This document shows positions 1-6,976 of a stretch of DNA of 64,000 nt, piece after piece; positions within the stretch are counted from its first letter, which is position 1; each line of letters opens with the position of its first letter. The notes under the pieces were generated by a model, which searched no databases, was not told where the DNA came from, and was given only the letters and a program-made list of their open reading frames with translations. The stretch lies in the NCBI RefSeq assembly GCF_002845985.1, contig NZ_PDFK01000003.1, forward strand, positions 310,001 through 374,000. The letters run 5' to 3'. The position numbers and the translations under genes are program-made. This stretch comes from Lysinibacillus fusiformis (GTDB lineage Bacteria > Bacillota > Bacilli > Bacillales_A > Planococcaceae).

Positions 1-61
1 CAAATACAATAAAATTACGTTAAATTGACTATATACTCTTTTTGTTGCATTTGCAATATAA

Positions 62-616
<555 letters not shown>

Positions 617-622
617 AGTGAT

Positions 623-664
623 AATGGCAGAAACGTTGATAAAACAACATTTCTGCCATTTTTA
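623..664. terminator. Bidirectional intrinsic terminator
   Basis: An 11-bp perfect inverted repeat (AATGGCAGAAA / TTTCTGCCATT) with T-rich flanks lies between two convergent genes and can serve both. Confidence 0.85.
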
Positions 665-1282
665 TTAGTCATTTCTATTTTTCTTCATGGCATCTGCCAA
701 TGCATCAGCTTGAGGTTGTTGTTCTTTATAAAGCTCGCTAATAATATTGGCATAATCATTAGCATTACGATTTTGGCTTAATTTATAGGCAGCCTGCACT
801 TCGTCTATCTTTATTTTAAATCCTTTAATCCCTTTTATTTCTTGCTGTAAAAGCTCAGGCGATAGTTTATCCCACAAAACAGAGTTTTCACGGAATTTCT
901 CATATTTTTCTAGTAAGCTAGTCAAATCTTGCTCTAACTCTTTTCCGTTCATAAGGCTTGCTTTTCCGTATATATGGACAGCTTGATAATTCCAAGTTGG
1001 CACATTTTCATGCTCATACCAAGAGGAAGAAATATAGGCATGAGGCCCATTAAATATGACGAGAAGGTCATTCACGTCCTCAAAGGTCTTCCATAAAGGA
1101 TTTCCATAAGCTAAATGACCTGTCAGGTAATAGTCATCCTGAATTTTATTCAGCAGTACAGGGATATGGGCTGCTATTGGTTTACCTTTTCTAATTGAAA
1201 CAATTGTCGCAAAGGCATTGTTTTGAATAAAATCTTTGATTTCTTCAAAATCTGTTATTTTGTAGTACTTTGGAACATACAT
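665..1282 (-). CDS. paiB: PaiB-type FMN-binding split-barrel protein
   Basis: This 205-residue protein belongs to the PaiB family of FMN-binding proteins, described in Bacillus subtilis as a negative regulator of sporulation and protease genes. The N-terminus (MYVPKYYKITDFEEI) and the conserved HIPVLL and WYEHENVPTWNYQAVHIYG stretches are family hallmarks. The start is supported by AAGGAGAGG just upstream. B. subtilis paiB sits with the acetyltransferase paiA; here the gene is divergent from a MocR regulator, and an unrelated GNAT gene is convergent. Whether it acts as a transcription factor or only as a flavoprotein is not visible in the sequence. Confidence 0.85.
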   Translation of the reverse strand: MYVPKYYKITDFEEIKDFIQNNAFATIVSIRKGKPIAAHIPVLLNKIQDDYYLTGHLAYGNPLWKTFEDVNDLLVIFNGPHAYISSSWYEHENVPTWNYQAVHIYGKASLMNGKELEQDLTSLLEKYEKFRENSVLWDKLSPELLQQEIKGIKGFKIKIDEVQAAYKLSQNRNANDYANIISELYKEQQPQADALADAMKKNRND

Positions 1283-1385
1283 GCAAACCTCTCCTTATCT
1301 CATCAAATCATTGTGAGCTTTTTGAATAAACAAACTATTGTGATTACACGTCTTTACATTTTCCCCTCTACAATGTAGATTTTAT

Positions 1386-1421
1386 TATAATCAATCACTG
1401 GTACCTCTTAAAAGTGCCAGT
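1386..1421 (+). promoter_or_regulatory. -10 box and probable MocR operator
   Basis: TATAAT at 1386-1391 is followed by the near-perfect inverted repeat ACTGGTAC (1397-1404) / GTGCCAGT (1414-1421). It lies 30 nt before the MocR start codon and would overlap the transcription start. The position suggests an autoregulatory operator; binding is inferred, not shown. Confidence 0.5.
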
Positions 1422-1450
1422 AAAGCTATTTTCAAAGGAGCCAATAAGCC

Positions 1451-2866
1451 ATGCTCGAAATGACACCTAACTTGCATAATGAAGAACCACTTTATCTTCA
1501 GTTATATAGCTATATAAAAGCTGAAATTCAAAATGGAAATATTTTAGCTCAAACCAAATTGCCGTCTCAGCGCAGCTTAGCTAAACATTTACAGATTAGT
1601 CGCAACACGGTTGATGCAGCTTACCAGCAGCTCCTTGCAGAGGGCTATGTAATTAGTAAAGAACGAGAGGGGCTTTATGTTGTAGAACTCGAAAGGGGCT
1701 ATTTTCAAACAAGTTCTAATCATTTTGAGCCGCAGTTAGCAACTCCGCAAGAACAACAACTACCTTCAATTAGGTACAACTTTAATTATGGAGATATCAA
1801 TTTAAAAGATTTCCCCTATAAAATATGGCGTACATTAACACTGCAAAGCCTGAATGAAGAGCAGGCTCATCTGCTTTTATATGGAGATCCGCAAGGGGAG
1901 CTTGAATTAAGGAATTACATTGCAAGCTATCTTTATGAAGCAAGAGGGGTACAATGCCAAGGAGACCAAATTGTCATTGGTGCAGGTTTGCAATTTCTAA
2001 TGGGCATCGTATGTCATTTAATTGGAAGAAATGAGCTTTTTGCTATGGAAGATCCAGGGTATTATCGCGTTCGTTACTTGTTTAAGGATCATGGTATAAA
2101 GGTGAAACCTATCCCTCTCGACGAACATGGCATTCATATCAGCCAGTTAAGAAATAGTAGGGTCAAGGCTGTTTATGTCACCCCTTCCCATCAATTCCCC
2201 ATCGGAACGGTCATGCCGATTTCAAGAAGACTAGCATTATTAGAATGGGCCAAGGATGAAAATGCTTATATTATTGAGGATGATTATGATGGGGAGTTTC
2301 GATATGCAGGTAAACCTATACCTGCTCTACAAGGATTAGATTCGAATGACCGCGTCATCTATATGGGCACTTTTTCAAAATCATTGATTCCTTCCATCAA
2401 GCTAAGCTATATGGTTTTACCAAGGGAATTAACCCTTTTATTTAATAACAACAACTACTATGTTCAAACTGTATCGAGACTTCATCAGCATACCTTACAG
2501 TTATTTATGGAAAGTGGGCATTGGGAGAGACATTTGAATAAAACACGAAATGGCTATAAAAGAAGATATGAGGCTTTACTAAAGTCCATTCATCAAATAT
2601 TAGGGGATAACGTGAAAATACATGGGGCTAGTAGTGGCTTACATATTCTACTCGAACCAAATAATAAAATGTCTGAAGAAGAACTAATTGAAACAGCAAA
2701 ACGGGTAGGTGTAAAAGTATACCCAACCTCTATTTTTTACGCCAATCCTTCCGTCATACAGCACGCAAAAGTTTTGCTTGGATTTGCAAATTTAGGGGTA
2801 GAAGAGATTGACAAGGGGATTAAGCTATTAAAACATGCATGGTTTGATAGCCCCAGCATGTTGTGA
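1451..2866 (+). CDS. MocR-family regulator (GntR winged helix fused to class I aminotransferase domain)
   Basis: This 471-residue protein has a GntR-type winged helix-turn-helix at about residues 12-80 (LPSQRSLAKHLQISRNTV) joined to a fold-type I aminotransferase domain. The PLP lysine lies in GTFSKSLIPSIKLSY near residue 320. Such proteins sense PLP or amino-acid ligands and regulate neighbouring genes. The start is supported by AAAGGAG at 1434-1440. The gene is divergent from the PaiB-like gene, and a palindrome in the intergenic space is a candidate operator. Length is normal for MocR proteins and both domains look intact. The effector and the target genes are not known. Confidence 0.9.
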   Translation: MLEMTPNLHNEEPLYLQLYSYIKAEIQNGNILAQTKLPSQRSLAKHLQISRNTVDAAYQQLLAEGYVISKEREGLYVVELERGYFQTSSNHFEPQLATPQEQQLPSIRYNFNYGDINLKDFPYKIWRTLTLQSLNEEQAHLLLYGDPQGELELRNYIASYLYEARGVQCQGDQIVIGAGLQFLMGIVCHLIGRNELFAMEDPGYYRVRYLFKDHGIKVKPIPLDEHGIHISQLRNSRVKAVYVTPSHQFPIGTVMPISRRLALLEWAKDENAYIIEDDYDGEFRYAGKPIPALQGLDSNDRVIYMGTFSKSLIPSIKLSYMVLPRELTLLFNNNNYYVQTVSRLHQHTLQLFMESGHWERHLNKTRNGYKRRYEALLKSIHQILGDNVKIHGASSGLHILLEPNNKMSEEELIETAKRVGVKVYPTSIFYANPSVIQHAKVLLGFANLGVEEIDKGIKLLKHAWFDSPSML

Positions 2867-3014
2867 CTGTCTTTGAAAGCTCTATTTCTATAGATCAGTA
2901 CTTATGCATGTAACAGCAAAAGTTGTGTTAAATCATATTATTGCGGAATCAGCATATTTTATTGGCATTGCACAAACCATCTTTTTTCAACATAAATGGT
3001 AATGCTTGGCGATT

Positions 3015-3062
3015 TAAAAAATGGAGTTTGGTAGAAGAAACTCTTACCAAATTCCATTTTTT
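3015..3062. terminator. Intrinsic terminator
   Basis: A long stem (AAAAAATGGAGTTTGGTAGA paired with a near-complementary arm ending in a T-run) stands between convergent genes and can work in both directions. Confidence 0.8.
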
Positions 3063-3085
3063 ATAACGCTATCTTTGTCACAATA

Positions 3086-3451
3086 TTAACTATTCGGAAT
3101 TTTCTCTTTATACTTTAAGGAAAGAAGGCTTAAAGAATAATTCTTAAGTGTATCTGTGTTAATATAATCATTTAGAATACTTTCAATGGAACTACAATGC
3201 TGATTAATTAAATTGATTTCTTCTATATAATTTGAATCAATCGAAGCTTCTCTTAACGTTTTAAACACTACTTTCTGTTCATTAAACAAATAGACCAATT
3301 CAAACCTAGCATTCAGTATCAAAATAGTAATCTCTGGAAAAACAATTCGATCTTTTAAAACTTCAAGAATGCAATCGACAGATTTTACGCCTTCTATCGC
3401 ATGCAAAGATGAAAAAACACCATGTAATAATTCTTCAAAATCAACCTTCAT
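3086..3451 (-). CDS. Small hypothetical protein
   Basis: This is a 121-residue protein with no family I recognise. It is acidic to neutral, mixed alpha/beta in appearance, has no signal peptide or membrane segment, and carries one Cys at residue 27 and one near residue 86. Translation is well supported by GGAGG six bases before the ATG. It is monocistronic. Between this gene and the next (3452-3637) I see only a short in-frame stretch at about 3536-3606 that resembles a decayed coding remnant. Confidence 0.55.
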   Translation of the reverse strand: MKVDFEELLHGVFSSLHAIEGVKSVDCILEVLKDRIVFPEITILILNARFELVYLFNEQKVVFKTLREASIDSNYIEEINLINQHCSSIESILNDYINTDTLKNYSLSLLSLKYKEKIPNS

Positions 3452-3637
3452 TTAAATCCTCCATCAATCATAAATCCTTTCTGATCATAACACTTTCTCA
3501 GAAAAATTTTAATGCTTAATATTTTCCTTCAATAATGTGGAATGGACCCATGCAAACGATAAAGATAATAAAGATTTAGCCATTAAGGAGTTCCCACAAA
3601 TGGGATGATAGAAAAAATGTTAATTATAAAATTATTT

Positions 3638-3683
3638 AACAAAAGAAGAAGAATCGGAAAAATTACATTTCCCATTCTTCTTT
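3638..3683 (-). terminator. Intrinsic terminator of the DUF3888 gene
   Basis: AAGAAGAAT and ATTCTTCTT arms, with additional GGAAA/TTTCC pairing, form a hairpin overlapping the stop codon of the upstream minus-strand gene. A CTTTTG tract follows on the minus strand. Confidence 0.65.
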
Positions 3684-4419
3684 ATATATACCAGGGTAAT
3701 TGATGCTGCATTTTCTTACCTGGCTTACTTGCTTTATTTATTACGGTCCATGTGCCGTCTTTCTTTTGCAGCTGATAGCTTACATTGGTCCCATCTGCCC
3801 TTTTAAAGAGCATATAGCCTGTATTGTCTTTGATAAAGGTGACAGGGTCAACTACATTTTTATAGGGTATCTTTCGCTCAGGAAATAAAATATTGTTTGC
3901 TATTTCATCTGCAATCGTAGCAAGAGGCTTCATTTCATTATTTATTTCAGCCTTGTATTGCAATTGATTGTATCGATAGGAAATGAACGAGGCTAAATTC
4001 AAATTAAAGCTCTGCTGTATGTCTGAAAGTGTTGTGCGATAGAATGCATCTATTGCTTTTTCTACATTATCTGCCTCATGTTTATAGTGAAGGGTGTTCA
4101 CATCAGTTGGACTGATTTCAAACGTAATGATTTCCTTGCTATATGGTGGGGAATGGGCATGTTCAAAAGTAGTAACTTGAACGTTAACCCTAAAGCTAAA
4201 CTGACTTTCCCTAATAACGTTCAAAATGTTCGCATCATACAAGCCATACTGCTTAGGATAGCCGTAGTAATGGTCAATTTCCTTTTCTATAAATGGATTA
4301 AGGATTGTTATCAATGTATCAGTGATGAGTTTCTCATCAGCTTGTTCGCTTTGTGCATAAATCTTACTGGGCATAATCAAAATAGTGACTATAGTCATTA
4401 AAGTAGCGATTTTTTTCAT
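3682..4419 (-). CDS. Secreted DUF3888-family protein
   Basis: This exported protein of 245 residues belongs to the DUF3888 family found in Bacillus relatives. The family core is visible as DHYYGYPKQYGLYD and QVTTFEHAHSPPY. The ATG at 4419 is chosen because it starts a clear signal peptide (Lys-Lys, hydrophobic core, cleavage after YAQ at about residue 23); the longer reading from a GTG at 4470 has no ribosome binding site and would bury the signal. The function of the family is unknown. It is monocistronic and precedes its own terminator. There is no lipobox, so it is probably released or wall-associated. Confidence 0.75.
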   Translation of the reverse strand: MKKIATLMTIVTILIMPSKIYAQSEQADEKLITDTLITILNPFIEKEIDHYYGYPKQYGLYDANILNVIRESQFSFRVNVQVTTFEHAHSPPYSKEIITFEISPTDVNTLHYKHEADNVEKAIDAFYRTTLSDIQQSFNLNLASFISYRYNQLQYKAEINNEMKPLATIADEIANNILFPERKIPYKNVVDPVTFIKDNTGYMLFKRADGTNVSYQLQKKDGTWTVINKASKPGKKMQHQLPWYI

Positions 4420-4533
4420 GGGATTGCTAGCCTTTCTATAAAATATTCCTTTATAGTGTGCGTCGATCACAGAAAATTATTAAACGTTTTATAGTTAAAG
4501 ATAAAAATAATAAAGGTGTCACTTGGTTTCATT

Positions 4534-4568
4534 AAAAAGAAGAATCCATTTTGAAAATGGACTCTTCT
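4534..4568 (-). terminator. Intrinsic terminator of the ABC-F gene
   Basis: AGAAGAATCCAT and ATGGACTCTTCT arms form a hairpin followed on the minus strand by TTCTTTTT, just past the stop codon of the ABC-F gene. Confidence 0.8.
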
Positions 4569-4581
4569 CTATATGATTCCT

Positions 4582-6063
4582 TTATGACAAAGATATTGTT
4601 TTCGTTGCCACGGTTTGTTGAAAGGCTTGGTCATGCTCCACAAAAATCATTGTAGGATTAAAACTTTGAATAAGCTCTTCAATCTGCATGCGCGAATAAA
4701 TATCAATAAAATTTAAGGGTTCATCCCAAATATAGAGATGTGCTTTTTCACACAAACTTTTGGCAATCAACAGCTTTTTCTTTTGCCCACCTGAATAATG
4801 TGAGATGTCTTTATCAAATTGAATCCGCTCAAAGTCCATCTTCCGCAGAATAGATTTAAATAACGTCTCATCTATAGCATGCTCTTCAATAAAATCCGAT
4901 AACGATCCCTTCAAATGAGCAGTATCCTGTTGAACATAGGAGATAATAAGGCCAGCAGCTAAATGTATAGAGCCTGTATGCTGTATAGGCTTGCCAAGAA
5001 GCAGCTGTAGGATACTACTTTTTCCGCTTCCATTTTTGCCATCGAGAACAATACGATCACCTTGCGTCACTTTGAAGCTAATAGGCTGATTCACAAAGTT
5101 GTCATCATACTGAATTGATACATCCGTTACAACAACCATGTCTTTTGATGGAAATGCTAATGGTTGTACTTTTAAAGATTCCGTTTTTTCAACATTTTTT
5201 AGCAGTTTTGATTTTTCATCAATCGCTTTTTGCTGCCTAGATTCCAAGTTCTTTGCTCGCTTCATCATCTTGGCTGCTTTATGTCCAACAAAGCCTTTAT
5301 CCAGCTTAGAACCCGAATTCGTAGTTCCATTTTTGGAAGCCTCCACTTGATTAGACCAACCTACCGAACGCTTGGAAGACTGCGTTAAACGGTCAATATC
5401 TTTTTGCAGACGTTGATTAGTTGCTTCTTCATGTTCCTGCTGTCGATCAAAATTTAACTTCCAAGTTGAGTAGTTACCACTTTGAACATCAATATTGGCT
5501 CTATTGATCGATAAAATATGATCAACACAGCCATCTAAAAAGGCTCTGTCATGCGAAATTAAAATAAATTCTTTTTTCTTGCGTAGATAATTAGAGACCG
5601 TCTTTCGTGCATCCGTATCGAGATGATTGGTTGGCTCATCAATTAATAGAAACTGTCCCTCTGTTAAAAAGAGCGCTGCAAGCAACACCTTTGTTTGCTC
5701 TCCATTAGATAATGTTTGAAAAGGGCGATACATGACCTCAGCATCGACATCTAGATAGGCTATTTCACGAATATATTCCCAATCTTCTGCCAGAGGGCAA
5801 ATTTCTTCAAAAATTTCGTACGTATATTTATTTGGGTCTGAAACAGGATAGGGGAAATAAGTAAATTCTACTGAAGAAATGATGTTCCCACTATACTCAT
5901 AATTCCCTAATAGCAAATCAAAAAATGTTGTCTTCCCACGACCATTCCTACCGATAAATCCAAGTTTCCAATCTGTATCAATCTGAAAGTTGACACCCTC
6001 AAAAATATAATCAAAGCTGCTTGGGTAAGAAAACGTTAAGTCTTGTACTTGTATCATTGACAT
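4582..6063 (-). CDS. Lsa-type ABC-F ribosomal protection protein
   Basis: This soluble ABC-F ATPase of 493 residues resembles the Lsa group, which displaces lincosamides, pleuromutilins and streptogramin A from the ribosome. Two nucleotide-binding domains are present. The first has Walker A GRNGRGKTT, signature LSNGEQTK and Walker B LLIDEPTNHLD; the second has GKNGSGKSS, YSGGQKKK and IWDEPLNFID. The basic linker between them carries the antibiotic-resistance determinant region. There are no membrane segments. The start at 6063 follows AAAGGAGG with ideal spacing; a start at 6087 would ignore it. The regulatory leader upstream strongly supports antibiotic-inducible expression. The exact drug spectrum is inferred from family resemblance. 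Confidence 0.88.
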   Translation of the reverse strand: MSMIQVQDLTFSYPSSFDYIFEGVNFQIDTDWKLGFIGRNGRGKTTFFDLLLGNYEYSGNIISSVEFTYFPYPVSDPNKYTYEIFEEICPLAEDWEYIREIAYLDVDAEVMYRPFQTLSNGEQTKVLLAALFLTEGQFLLIDEPTNHLDTDARKTVSNYLRKKKEFILISHDRAFLDGCVDHILSINRANIDVQSGNYSTWKLNFDRQQEHEEATNQRLQKDIDRLTQSSKRSVGWSNQVEASKNGTTNSGSKLDKGFVGHKAAKMMKRAKNLESRQQKAIDEKSKLLKNVEKTESLKVQPLAFPSKDMVVVTDVSIQYDDNFVNQPISFKVTQGDRIVLDGKNGSGKSSILQLLLGKPIQHTGSIHLAAGLIISYVQQDTAHLKGSLSDFIEEHAIDETLFKSILRKMDFERIQFDKDISHYSGGQKKKLLIAKSLCEKAHLYIWDEPLNFIDIYSRMQIEELIQSFNPTMIFVEHDQAFQQTVATKTISLS

Positions 6064-6074
6064 GATAATTCCTC

Positions 6075-6174
6075 CTTTGTATAGCAAATCATTTTTCTTT
6101 TATACAAAGTCGGTACATCCATCTATGCTAAATTTCTCCGTATAAGTTGATGGATGCTAACGACTTATACGGAG
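6075..6174 (-). promoter_or_regulatory. Second leader hairpin and SD-sequestering hairpin
   Basis: On the minus strand CTCCGTATAAGT (6174-6163) pairs perfectly with ACTTATACGGAG (6147-6136); the 5' arm lies inside the last codons of leader peptide 2. Its loop contains CATCCATC (6156-6149), which can instead pair with GATGGATG (6123-6116). A further hairpin CTTTGTATA (6109-6101) / TATACAAAG (6083-6075) covers the AAAG of the ABC-F gene's AAAGGAGG. Together these suggest translational attenuation. Confidence 0.6.
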
Positions 6175-6210
6175 CATCACATGCGTCACAATAGGTTCAG
6201 AATCGCTCAT
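6157..6210 (-). CDS. Leader peptide 2 of the ABC-F gene (17 aa)
   Basis: A 17-codon ORF, MSDSEPIVTHVMLRISR, starts 7 nt after a strong AAAGGAGAG ribosome binding site and ends at TAG 6157-6159. Its final codons form one arm of a 12-bp hairpin that leads to the ABC-F start region. Such position and structure fit a sensor peptide on which an antibiotic-bound ribosome pauses. It is unusual in being the second such peptide in the same leader. Confidence 0.6.
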   Translation of the reverse strand: MSDSEPIVTHVMLRISR

Positions 6211-6266
6211 TTTTTTCTCTCCTTTATTAGGTAGATGAAAGATACAGAATAAACTATGAGAGCAAG

Positions 6267-6299
6267 AAAAAATCCCCCCAATTGGATATTGGAAGGATT
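6267..6299 (-). terminator. Attenuator terminator in the ABC-F leader
   Basis: On the minus strand a 29-nt hairpin with a 12-bp stem (allowing G-U pairs) at 6299-6271 is followed by six T residues at 6272-6267. It lies between leader peptide 1 and leader peptide 2, so read-through is needed to express the ABC-F gene. Confidence 0.8.
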
Positions 6300-6374
6300 A
6301 GTCTCTCACTGAATAAACTTTATTTGCCAATGACATCATGACAAATAAACGCAAACTGATTGTTAAAAATGGAT

Positions 6375-6436
6375 AGACTAATCCTATATTTTGTCGTTTG
6401 AAGTGATTCATTTCAAATAAAAATATAGATTAGTTC
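6375..6436 (-). promoter_or_regulatory. Leader hairpin / antiterminator arm
   Basis: The arm at 6436-6419, overlapping leader peptide 1 codons, pairs with AAAATATAGGATTAGTC at 6392-6376, with an inner TTTGAA/TTCAAA stem. The same 3' arm (GGATTAGTCT, 6384-6375) is perfectly complementary to AGACTAATCC (6304-6295), which includes the 5' arm of the downstream terminator. A ribosome stalled on the peptide would free it to act as an antiterminator. Confidence 0.65.
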
Positions 6437-6448
6437 ATCATTGTCCAT
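6413..6448 (-). CDS. Leader peptide 1 of the ABC-F gene (11 aa)
   Basis: A short ORF, MDNDELIYIFI, begins 8 nt after GAGAGG (6462-6457) and stops at TGA 6415-6413. A TATAAA box at 6479-6474 is a candidate -10 for the leader transcript; no convincing -35 was identified. The codons DELIYIF overlap the 5' arm of the antiterminator hairpin, the arrangement used in ribosome-mediated attenuation of resistance genes. An alternative four-codon frame from ATG 6452 is less well spaced. Confidence 0.6.
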   Translation of the reverse strand: MDNDELIYIFI

Positions 6449-6632
6449 TCATCAGTCCTCTCATAATTGTATTTTTATAGTAACAAATTTTTTTATGGAA
6501 TACAATGTAGCCTTATCTTCTTAAACCAAACCCTACAATAATTATAGAAATAATTTAGATAATCGTATAAAAATTATTTCTACTATTCTGAAAGATATGT
6601 TATAGTAGGAGCATAATTGAATAATGTGTAAG

Positions 6633-6825
6633 AATTGGTGCCAAATGAAGGTTTGGCTTAAAAGGGAAGTCGGTGCAAATCCGACGCTGTCCCGCAACTG
6701 TTATTCGGAGCAAATCACAAAGGCCACTGGGAAACCGGGAAGGCTGTGAGGCGTGTTGATGAGAAGCCAGGAGACCTGCCAATTTCTAGTACACACCAAA
6801 TACCTACGTGGAAATAGGTGGTGAA
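6633..6825 (+). promoter_or_regulatory. Cobalamin riboswitch 1 (metE)
   Basis: The B12-box core is intact: AAAGGGAAGTCGGTGCAAAT, GCTGTCCCGCAACTGT, GCCACTGG and GCCAGGAGACCTGCC. A P1 closing stem TTGGTG (6635-6640) / CACCAA (6794-6799) brackets it. The regulatory loop hairpin TACCTA...TAGGTG follows. Known riboswitches of this class turn off the downstream gene when adenosylcobalamin binds. Confidence 0.95.
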
Positions 6826-6917
6826 AAGTGACCAAATCGGCACTGTGCGATAACAAATGATTTATGCGAAAGTAGATACTTTTTTCGTATTGTTTTAGCA
6901 TTAAAAATTTCAACTAG

Positions 6918-6957
6918 CAGCCATTCTCCTCCTTGGAAAATGGCTTTTTATTTTTTT
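6918..6957 (+). terminator. Riboswitch-controlled terminator before metE
   Basis: AGCCATT (6919-6925) pairs with AATGGCT (6939-6945), followed by a T-rich run. The loop contains CTCCTCCTT, which is complementary to the metE ribosome binding site AAGGAG at 6962-6967, so the same segment could also affect translation initiation. Confidence 0.8.
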
Positions 6958-6976
6958 CTGAAAAGGAGATATAAAA

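Noticed and set aside
2904..3002. 32-codon frame after the MocR gene
   Set aside because: No ribosome binding site and no recognisable family; at most a remnant.
3536..3606. Short frame reading VEWTHANDKDNKDLAIKEF
   Set aside because: Looks coding in composition but has no start signal and is only 23 codons; treated as a decayed remnant.
6600..6913. Two overlapping minus-strand ORFs of 60-70 codons
   Set aside because: They lie entirely inside the cobalamin riboswitch and its expression platform and have no ribosome binding sites.
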